Positions 1 through 4,955 of a stretch of 5,697 bases of DNA are shown here, piece by piece. The position numbers and the translations under genes were made by a program. Below the pieces are notes generated by a model. That model searched no databases and was not told where the DNA came from. It saw nothing but the letters and a program-made list of their open reading frames with translations. Within the stretch, counting starts at the first letter, position 1; the number at the start of each line of letters is the position of its first letter. Origin of the DNA: an uncultured Eubacteriales bacterium (GTDB lineage Bacteria; Bacillota; Clostridia; UMGS1883; UMGS1540); the NCBI GenBank assembly GCA_900552775.1, contig USAP01000114.1, positions 1 through 5,697 on the forward strand, given 5' to 3'.

Positions 1-578
1 AAGAGGGAACATATTACAAACCGTATAATCCGTATAAGGATGTTCCGCCTATTTATTATTACGGTTCTTCAATAACGCAGGGAGGATGCGCGTCACGTCC
101 CGGAAATAATTATCCGGCTGTGATTTCCGGAAAAAACAATATAGATTTTGTATGCCTCGGCTTTTCGGGAAACGCATTTGGAGAACCGGAGATGGCGGAA
201 TACATAGCAAACCGCGAAATGTCTGTATTTGTAATGGATTTAGATCATAATTTTTCCGATGTGAAAATGATTCGTGAAAGACATTATCCGTTCTATAAAA
301 TCATAAGAGAAAAGAATCCCGATTTACCTATAATTATGGTTACCGCTCCGGCTCCGGCTTGCTCTTATTGGAGATTTAAAGAAAGATATGAAGTTATACA
401 CGAAAATTATAAACGTGCCCGTGCAGAGGGTGACGACAACTTGTATTTTATAAACGGCATGCGTATGATGGACGGAGAGTATTGTGACATGATAACAGTT
501 GACGGGTGTCACCCGAATGATTTTGGTTTTTACTGCATGGCGCGCGGCGTGCTTGAAGTTCTCAATAAAATTATTTAA
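1..578 (+). CDS. SGNH/GDSL-family hydrolase, C-terminal part (5' end outside window)
   Basis: Open reading frame entering from the left edge (first full codon at position 3), 191 residues visible, ending in TAA at 576-578. The visible part holds the SGNH hydrolase catalytic blocks. Block I is [10 protein letters not shown] near residues 19-28; by alignment with GDS-[IL]-T the nucleophile is Ser23. Block II is GFSGNAFGE around residues 52-60. A block III equivalent, MDLDHN, ends at Asn83. The D-x-x-H block is DGCHPN with Asp167 and His170. The wording of blocks I-III resembles the SGNH_hydro_3 family, whose members often carry an N-terminal beta-rich GxDLY domain; here that part would lie upstream. 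Such enzymes are esterases, often acting on acylated carbohydrates, but the substrate cannot be read from sequence. A GTG at 120 is internal: the frame and the essential serine block lie upstream of it. The gene converges on the ClpP-like gene and overlaps its end by 8 bases. Confidence 0.85.
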   Translation, partial: EGTYYKPYNPYKDVPPIYYYGSSITQGGCASRPGNNYPAVISGKNNIDFVCLGFSGNAFGEPEMAEYIANREMSVFVMDLDHNFSDVKMIRERHYPFYKIIREKNPDLPIIMVTAPAPACSYWRFKERYEVIHENYKRARAEGDDNLYFINGMRMMDGEYCDMITVDGCHPNDFGFYCMARGVLEVLNKII

Positions 579-1266
579 TCATTTTATAAAGAGTTTCGAT
601 GGCATCAGATATGCCGCCGACGCGGTCAATAAGTCCATATTTTACCGCGTCTTCCCCCAGGAGAATTGTGCCGACATCGTTTGTGAGTTCCCCGGTGTTC
701 ATAATAAGCTTTTCAAAATCGTCGCGTTTGATTTTTGAGTTACGCAGAACAAATTCCGTTACGCGCTCCTGCATGCGCTCAAGATACTGAAGAGTTTGCG
801 GAACGCCTATAAATGTTCCGTTTAAGCGTATAGGATGCAGAGTCATGGTGGCGCTTGGGGCAATAAAAGAATATTTTGCCGATACCGCAAGCGGCACGCC
901 TATACTGTGTCCCCCGCCCAAAACAAGCGATACGGCAGGCTTTTTCATACCGGAAATCATTTCCGAAATAGCAAGACCGGCCTCGACATCGCCGCCCATT
1001 GTATTTAAAATTACAAGCAGGGCGTCTATGTCGGGGCTTTCTTCAACCGTTGCGAGCAGCGGTATAATATGTTCGTATTTTGTTGTTTTATTTTGCGGCG
1101 GCAAAATAAGATGACCTTCAATTTGTCCGACAATTGTGAGACAATATATATTACCCTTTTCGGTTTTTATTTCCGCGGACGAGCTTTCGCGAATTCTGTC
1201 CATTGCAAGACGTTCGTTTTCCGTATATTCATTTTCTTCCGAGTCAACCATGTTTACATGTTGCAT
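571..1266 (-). CDS. tepA: ClpP-like serine protease, TepA family
   Basis: 231 residues from ATG at 1266. The protein has the ClpP/crotonase fold signatures: the oxyanion-type segment [10 protein letters not shown] (residues 88-97), the nucleophile block [14 protein letters not shown] with Ser121, the histidine block [11 protein letters not shown] with His144, and LTNDVGT with Asp197 as the probable third triad member, followed by [14 protein letters not shown]. The [14 protein letters not shown] stretch and GGGHSIG (rather than ClpP's GQAASMG) point to TepA/YmfB rather than housekeeping ClpP. In Bacillus subtilis TepA is a cytosolic ClpP-like protease linked to degradation of small acid-soluble spore proteins at outgrowth, and earlier to protein translocation. 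That role here is inference and would imply a spore former. The N-terminal 30 or so residues are acidic and unlike ClpP. A GTG at 1275 is in frame but lies inside the Shine-Dalgarno, so the ATG is preferred. No Clp ATPase gene is adjacent. Confidence 0.88.
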   Translation of the reverse strand: MQHVNMVDSEENEYTENERLAMDRIRESSSAEIKTEKGNIYCLTIVGQIEGHLILPPQNKTTKYEHIIPLLATVEESPDIDALLVILNTMGGDVEAGLAISEMISGMKKPAVSLVLGGGHSIGVPLAVSAKYSFIAPSATMTLHPIRLNGTFIGVPQTLQYLERMQERVTEFVLRNSKIKRDDFEKLIMNTGELTNDVGTILLGEDAVKYGLIDRVGGISDAIETLYKMIK

Positions 1267-1274
1267 TACAGACA

Positions 1275-1279
1275 CCTCC
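1275..1279 (-). promoter_or_regulatory. Ribosome binding site of tepA-like gene
   Basis: Reads GGAGG on the minus strand, 8 bases before ATG at 1266. Because it overlaps the alternative GTG at 1275, it decides the start in favour of the ATG. Confidence 0.8.
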
Positions 1280-1304
1280 GCATTTAGTTTTCCGAAAAAA
1301 TGCG

Positions 1305-1310
1305 ATAATA
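1305..1310 (-). promoter_or_regulatory. Candidate -10 element of tepA-like gene
   Basis: TATTAT on the minus strand, about 40 bases before the ATG. No good TTGACA-like hexamer sits 16-18 bases upstream (best is about 3 of 6), so this is a weak call. It lies inside the spacer of the perfect palindrome TCCGAA-N17-TTCGGA (1291-1319), which could be an operator or a leader hairpin. Confidence 0.3.
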
Positions 1311-1330
1311 TGCTTCGGAGCGTAAAAAAG

Positions 1331-1359
1331 TTGACATTTTAAATATGTTGATATATAAT
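1331..1359 (+). promoter_or_regulatory. Consensus sigma-A (sigma-70) promoter of the right-hand operon
   Basis: TTGACA at 1331-1336 and TATAAT at 1354-1359 with a 17-base spacer, matching the consensus at all 12 positions. Transcription should start near 1365-1367, leaving a leader of about 43 bases before the ATG at 1409. No terminator is visible between the genes that follow, so this promoter may drive all five. Confidence 0.85.
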
Positions 1360-1397
1360 TAGAATGAAAATCTGTAAAGCGGTGATACTTAAAAACG

Positions 1398-1403
1398 GGT
1401 GAT
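1398..1403 (+). promoter_or_regulatory. Ribosome binding site of FTR-like gene
   Basis: GGTGAT, matching the 3' part of the Bacillus-type complement AAGGAGGTGAT, 5 bases before ATG at 1409. A second GGTGAT at 1381-1386 lies further upstream and has no good start codon at normal distance. Confidence 0.55.
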
Positions 1404-1408
1404 TAAAT

Positions 1409-1606
1409 ATGAAAGTTACATTAAATAAAAACAAAGATGTTGTAAAAACCGTAAAAGAAGGACTTGAACGCACAGGCGGTTACTGCCCCTGCAAGCTTGA
1501 AAGGACAGAGGCGAACAAATGTATGTGCGAAGAATTCAGAAAACAGATTGCAGACCCCGACTTTGAGGGGTATTGTCACTGTTATCTTTATTATAAATCC
1601 AAATAA
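1409..1606 (+). CDS. Small ferredoxin-thioredoxin reductase catalytic-domain-like protein
   Basis: 65 residues, starting at ATG 1409. It contains CPC (Cys26, Cys28), CMC (Cys38, Cys40) and CHC (Cys56, His57, Cys58), the six-cysteine plus histidine signature of the catalytic beta chain of ferredoxin-thioredoxin reductase (FTR). In plant FTR four of these cysteines hold a 4Fe-4S cluster next to a redox-active disulfide; by analogy Cys26, 38, 40 and 56 would bind the cluster and Cys28/Cys58 form the disulfide. The span from first to last cysteine (32 residues) equals that in the plant enzyme, but the middle CxC pair is about seven residues closer to the N terminus (x9 and x15 instead of x16 and x8). 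It is cytosolic, with no signal peptide. No variable-chain gene or thioredoxin lies beside it, as is usual for such short proteins in anaerobes, so the redox partner is unknown. It is the first gene after a strong promoter and lies 21 bases before the AraC-type gene. Confidence 0.85.
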   Translation: MKVTLNKNKDVVKTVKEGLERTGGYCPCKLERTEANKCMCEEFRKQIADPDFEGYCHCYLYYKSK

Positions 1607-1616
1607 ACGCGGAAAC

Positions 1617-1620
1617 GGGG
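1617..1620 (+). promoter_or_regulatory. Weak ribosome binding site of AraC-family gene
   Basis: GGGG 7 bases before GTG at 1628. An ATG at 1624 is out of frame and stops after six codons, and upstream in-frame codons reach the FTR-like stop with no ATG, GTG or TTG, so GTG 1628 is the best start. The next in-frame ATG (1787) has no visible Shine-Dalgarno. Confidence 0.5.
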
Positions 1621-1627
1621 TATATGC

Positions 1628-2581
1628 GTGAAAAAGCAGAATGATCAAAGCTTTTGCGGCGGACCTATTTTTAACATTACAACAAACTTGCTTTCCGATC
1701 CGATTGTATTCAAATGCAGCGGACTTATTTTTAACATTACAACAAACTTGCTTTCCGATCCGATTGTATTCAAAAAATTCAATCTTATGCAGATTGCCGA
1801 CACTTTTCTTGACACCGGCGGAGAAATATATCCTCACCGGCAGGTGTGTACGGAACTCAGCTATATAATATCGGGAAAAGGTACGTTTGTTTCGGACGAG
1901 AAAAAATTTGAGGTTTCCGAGGGGGATGTGCATATTATTCCGAGCGGAAGTATGCATGCAATTACCGCGGACAGAAAATCTCCGCTCAGATATATGTGTA
2001 TAGGTTTTGAAATAACGAGCTGTAATAGGAATTTACGTAATTTTTATTTGGACCCAAAACCTTATATGGTTAAAGATCCGGGATTTGTACGCTCTGCTTT
2101 AGAGCTGTTGTGTTCGGAAATCGGAGCGGGTGATGTGTTTTACGAAGAAATATATGAAGCTTGTATTATGCAAATATTGATTTATGCATACAGAAGTGCA
2201 AACGGTTGCAGAAAGGGACAGGTTCCTTTGTTCCCGAAGCGAAAAGATGTTTTTTTGCAGGACGCTTTTTTTGTGGCTGTAAAATACATAGATATGCATA
2301 TACGCACAATTTCAAGGGTTTCCGAACTTTCGGAGGCACTTAACTACTCTCCCGAGTACCTTTCACGTATTTTCAGCGAAAAAACTGGTGATACACTTCA
2401 AAATTATATAAAAAGAAAGAAAGTAATAAGAAGCACCGAACTTTTGAAGTCTTCCAAAATGTCTGTTGAAGATATAGCTGAATATTTGGGGATGTCTTCA
2501 TACAGAAGTTTTTCGCGTGTTTTCAAGAGATTTACGGGTGTTACGCCTACGCAATACAGACAAAAGCAAAGAGAGGAATAA
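1628..2581 (+). CDS. AraC-family transcriptional regulator with N-terminal cupin
   Basis: 317 residues from a GTG start. Residues about 62-130 form a cupin-type ligand-binding domain: the GGEIYPHRQ beginning, YIISGKGTF, SEGDVHIIPSGSMHAI. Residues about 216-313 are the two-helix-turn-helix AraC/XylS DNA-binding domain, with VSELSEALNYSPEYLSRIF as the first HTH and VEDIAEYLGMSSYRSFSRVF as the second, then the family's closing FTGVTPTQYR. The architecture is that of cytosolic sugar- or metabolite-responsive activators. The N terminus is odd: residues about 10-49 are two copies of a 20-residue block (IFNITTNLLSDPIVFK shared), produced by a 60-bp tandem duplication; relatives would be expected to have one. 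The gene sits 21 bases after the FTR-like gene and 3 bases before the barrel/SLH gene, so it is probably co-transcribed with the transporter genes and a natural candidate to control them. Ligand unknown. Confidence 0.9.
   Translation: MKKQNDQSFCGGPIFNITTNLLSDPIVFKCSGLIFNITTNLLSDPIVFKKFNLMQIADTFLDTGGEIYPHRQVCTELSYIISGKGTFVSDEKKFEVSEGDVHIIPSGSMHAITADRKSPLRYMCIGFEITSCNRNLRNFYLDPKPYMVKDPGFVRSALELLCSEIGAGDVFYEEIYEACIMQILIYAYRSANGCRKGQVPLFPKRKDVFLQDAFFVAVKYIDMHIRTISRVSELSEALNYSPEYLSRIFSEKTGDTLQNYIKRKKVIRSTELLKSSKMSVEDIAEYLGMSSYRSFSRVFKRFTGVTPTQYRQKQREE
1655..1774 (+). repeat. 60-bp tandem direct duplication, two copies
   Basis: Copy 1 is 1655-1714 and copy 2 is 1715-1774, directly abutting. They differ at only two positions (G1658/A1718 and C1665/T1725). 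The unit is exactly 20 codons, so the AraC-family frame is kept. The near identity, including silent positions, suggests a recent event. The second difference changes Pro13 to Leu33. Confidence 0.95.
2571..2576 (+). promoter_or_regulatory. Ribosome binding site supporting a TTG start
   Basis: GAGAGG, located in the last codons of the AraC-family gene, 8 bases before TTG at 2585. The TTG opens a clean signal peptide (MKKFISVVLTVFLVFG after initiation), which supports it over any later start. Confidence 0.6.
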
Positions 2582-2584
2582 ACT

Positions 2585-4162
2585 TTGAAGAAATTCATAT
2601 CAGTTGTTTTAACCGTTTTTTTGGTTTTCGGCACGGCATTTGCCGGAAATGAGACTGAAAGTACTGCGCGCTGGATTATAAATACCGTTTCGGACCCGAC
2701 AGTTTCATATATAGGGGGCGAATGGACTGTAATAGGGCTTGCGCGCGGAGGTTTTGATGAGCGGGTTTTTTTTGAAAAATACTATCAAAATGCCGAACAG
2801 TACATATCTTCATGCGGCGGTGTGCTGCATGAAAAAAAATATACGGAGTATTCGCGCGTTGTCTTGGCAATGACGGCAATAGGAAAAAATCCCGAAAATA
2901 TTGGCGGATATAATTTGCTGATGCCGCTTGCTGATTTTGAAAAAACCGTTTGGCAGGGCTTAAACGGCGCAGTGTGGGCGCTTATTGCGCTTGACAGTGG
3001 AAATTATGATATACCGATAAATACCGAAGCAAAAGTATTGGCAACGAGGGAGAAATACTTAAATACAATTCTGGAAGCACAAAATCCGGACGGGGGATGG
3101 GCAATTTCTTCCGGAGATTCGGACGCTGACATGACTGCTATGGCACTTGTTGCTTTGGCTCGGTATAAAGACAGTAAAACAAAAAAAGCTATTGATGACG
3201 GACTGATTTTTTTGTCTGCCGCACAGTGTGAAGACGGAGGTTTCGGTAACGGAACGTCAGAATCTGCCGAAAGCGCAGCACAGGTTTTAACGGCTTTGTC
3301 CACTCTCGGTATCCCGTATACCGATGTACGTTTTGTAAAAGACGGTAAAACCGTGTATTCGAATTTGCTTTCTTTTTTTGACGGAACCGCATTCAAGCAC
3401 CTGCACAGCGATTTTTCACCCGATTTAATGGCAACCGAGCAATGTTTCTACGCGCTTTCCGCGCTTAAAAGATTTGAAGAAGGCAAAACGGCACTTTTTG
3501 ATATGTCGGATGTATCGGTAAAATCAGATGCTGATGATTCTTTCGGGCTTCAGGGAAAAGACGAATCCGTTAAAAAAACAAAACGCGGAGAAGCAAAAGT
3601 TTTTTCGGATGTTTCGGGACACTATGCGCAGAAAGAAATAGAGGAACTTTCCGCAAGGGGAATAATAAACGGAAAAGGCAACGGAATATTTGACCCCGAC
3701 GGCTGTATGACAAGAGCGGAATTTTCGGCAATTACGGTAAACGCACTCGGTTTGTCTTTCGGGGAATGCGATGTGTTTTCGGACGTTAATAAAGACTCGT
3801 GGTATTATCCTTACGTATCGGCGGCTTATTCAAAGAAAATCGTTGCCGGAGTTGCGGGAAACAGGTTTGCGCCGTTTGATCTTATAACGCGTGAGCAGGC
3901 TTCCGCCATGATAAGACGTGCGGCAAATCTGTGCGGACTGTTCGGACAGTATAATGAAGATTCCGTGAGAGATGCGCTGTCTGCTTTTTCGGATTATAAA
4001 AGTGTGAGTCCGTGGGCAGAGGAATCTCTTGCATTTTGCTTTGATAAAAAAATTATGCCGGATGATGAAGAGTTTATAAGACCTTCGGAGCCTGCAACAA
4101 GAGCGGAAATTGCGGTCATGGTATACAATTTGCTCGATAAATCTAATTTACTGAAAGATTAA
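2585..4162 (+). CDS. Secreted alpha/alpha-barrel (prenyltransferase/transcobalamin-like) protein with three SLH repeats
   Basis: 525 residues from TTG. Residues 1-20 are a signal peptide with likely cleavage after AFA. Residues about 26-305 resemble the alpha/alpha toroid of the prenyltransferase/squalene cyclase superfamily: QW-like turns EAQNPDGGWA (164-173) and AAQCEDGGFGN (212-222), and the segment DADMTAMALVALA (180-192), which recalls the VDTxAMAxLAL segment of human intrinsic factor and transcobalamin. It lacks a cyclase DxDD motif, so a binding rather than catalytic role is inferred. A charged linker (about 306-338) leads to three S-layer homology repeats at about 339-388, 398-448 and 467-517, with TRAE-type motifs MTRAE, ITREQ and ATRAE. 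The third is degenerate before its TRAE. SLH domains bind pyruvylated secondary wall polymer, so the protein should sit on the cell surface. It lies 3 bases after the regulator gene and 4 bases before the DUF4430 gene. The ligand cannot be told from sequence. Confidence 0.88.
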   Translation: MKKFISVVLTVFLVFGTAFAGNETESTARWIINTVSDPTVSYIGGEWTVIGLARGGFDERVFFEKYYQNAEQYISSCGGVLHEKKYTEYSRVVLAMTAIGKNPENIGGYNLLMPLADFEKTVWQGLNGAVWALIALDSGNYDIPINTEAKVLATREKYLNTILEAQNPDGGWAISSGDSDADMTAMALVALARYKDSKTKKAIDDGLIFLSAAQCEDGGFGNGTSESAESAAQVLTALSTLGIPYTDVRFVKDGKTVYSNLLSFFDGTAFKHLHSDFSPDLMATEQCFYALSALKRFEEGKTALFDMSDVSVKSDADDSFGLQGKDESVKKTKRGEAKVFSDVSGHYAQKEIEELSARGIINGKGNGIFDPDGCMTRAEFSAITVNALGLSFGECDVFSDVNKDSWYYPYVSAAYSKKIVAGVAGNRFAPFDLITREQASAMIRRAANLCGLFGQYNEDSVRDALSAFSDYKSVSPWAEESLAFCFDKKIMPDDEEFIRPSEPATRAEIAVMVYNLLDKSNLLKD

Positions 4163-4166
4163 AAAA

Positions 4167-4955
4167 ATGGAATTTATAAAAAAACATAAAGCTTTAATAA
4201 TAATTTTTGCATTGCTCATCTGCTGCTTGGCGCTTTCGTTTTTTTTCGCGGCGGACTATAAGACGACAGAAAAAATAAATGATACCGCCGAAACTCAAAC
4301 TGCGGAGACAGTGCAGGATAATGCCAATGACAGCGAAACGGATTTGCAACAGAAAAATGATACAGAGGAAGAATCGGCTGAAAACGAAAAAAATATACCG
4401 GAAGATACCGATTTTTCGGCTGAAAACGGGATTGTCCGTGACGGACAAACAGCCGAAAGTGTTCCGGCTGAAACTTCCGTGCCGTTGCCGTCTGATATGC
4501 CGGCGCAGGTAAATGAAACACAGCCGGAAACAAAAAATGTTTGCACTTTATCAATAACATGTTATACCGCGCTTCGGGAAGGATCGGATCTTACAGAAGA
4601 AAAAAGAGCGATTCTACCGGACAGCGGAATAATTCTTGCGCCAACGGAAGTGGAATTTCACGAAGGGGAAAGTGTGTTTAATATATTGAGACGTGAGACG
4701 AAAAAAAATAAAATACATATGGAGTTTGTAAATACGCCCGTATACGGCACGGCATATATAGAAGGAATCGGAAATTTATATGAATTTGACTGCGGAGAAC
4801 TTTCGGGGTGGATGTATAAGGTGAATGGTGTTTTCCCGTCCCGCGGAAGCTCAAATGTTAAGCTTAAGCCGGGCGATGTAATAGAGTGGGTGTACACTTG
4901 CGACCTCGGCGCGGATGTGGGCGGTTACTCGGGAGGACTGCAGAAAGATGAATAA
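4167..4955 (+). CDS. Membrane-tethered DUF4430 (transcobalamin C-terminal-like) protein
   Basis: 262 residues, ATG at 4167, 4 bases after the previous stop and with no strong Shine-Dalgarno (only GAAAG), so translational coupling is likely. Residues 1-8 are basic and about 9-28 hydrophobic, a signal anchor or signal peptide. There is no good lipobox, since the Cys19/Cys20 pair follows Leu-Ile rather than a small residue. Residues about 31-122 are a low-complexity acidic stalk rich in Glu, Thr, Asp and Asn. Residues about 124-258 form the DUF4430 domain: LSITCYTAL, EVEFHEGESVFNIL, TPVYGTAYIEGIGNLYEFDCG, LSGWMYKVNGVFPSRG, LKPGDVIEWVYTCDLG. Cys126, 132, 209 and 245 could pair as disulfides. The SGWMYKVNG...GDVIEWVY pattern parallels the ligand-facing beta domain of intrinsic factor. 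It overlaps the EcfT gene by 8 bases, which argues for a role in substrate delivery to that transporter. Confidence 0.87.
   Translation: MEFIKKHKALIIIFALLICCLALSFFFAADYKTTEKINDTAETQTAETVQDNANDSETDLQQKNDTEEESAENEKNIPEDTDFSAENGIVRDGQTAESVPAETSVPLPSDMPAQVNETQPETKNVCTLSITCYTALREGSDLTEEKRAILPDSGIILAPTEVEFHEGESVFNILRRETKKNKIHMEFVNTPVYGTAYIEGIGNLYEFDCGELSGWMYKVNGVFPSRGSSNVKLKPGDVIEWVYTCDLGADVGGYSGGLQKDE
4931..4936 (+). promoter_or_regulatory. Ribosome binding site of ecfT
   Basis: GGGAGG inside the end of the DUF4430 gene, 11 bases before ATG at 4948. The spacing is slightly long, but the start is well supported by the protein's N terminus and the 8-base gene overlap. Confidence 0.6.

Larger units (their letters stand above)
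1267..1408. other. Divergent intergenic region
   Basis: 142 bases between the protease and FTR-like genes. It holds the strong rightward promoter (1331-1359), a candidate leftward -10 (1305-1310), the palindrome TCCGAA-N17-TTCGGA (1291-1296 and 1314-1319), and both Shine-Dalgarno sites. I see no riboswitch-like structure. The roughly 43-base leader before the FTR-like gene is too short for a cobalamin riboswitch. Confidence 0.7.

Noticed and set aside
565..587. Inverted repeat ATAAAAT-N9-ATTTTAT at the convergent gene junction, possible bidirectional terminator
   Set aside because: Arms are exclusively A/T and only 7 bp, too weak for a credible intrinsic terminator hairpin.
1364..1402. Possible 12-residue leader peptide (ATG to TGA) just before the FTR-like gene
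   Set aside because: Its ATG falls at or before the expected transcription start, leaving no room for a ribosome binding site, and it has no run of regulatory codons.
1554..1571. Inverted repeat ACCCC-N8-GGGGT, possible terminator
   Set aside because: It lies inside the FTR-like coding region, has only a 5-bp stem and is not followed by a T run.
1641..1868. 75-codon plus-strand frame with duplicated AADLFLTLQQTCFPIRLYS
   Set aside because: Out of frame within the AraC-family gene; the repeat is the same duplication and the frame ends without a recognisable domain.
1421..1957. 178-codon open frame on the minus strand containing a repeated FEYNRIGKQVCCNVKN block
   Set aside because: It is antisense to the FTR-like and AraC-family genes, resembles no known family, and its repeat is only the 60-bp duplication read in reverse.
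3004..3396. 130-codon minus-strand open frame
   Set aside because: Antisense shadow of the barrel/SLH gene with no recognisable domain and no ribosome binding site noted.
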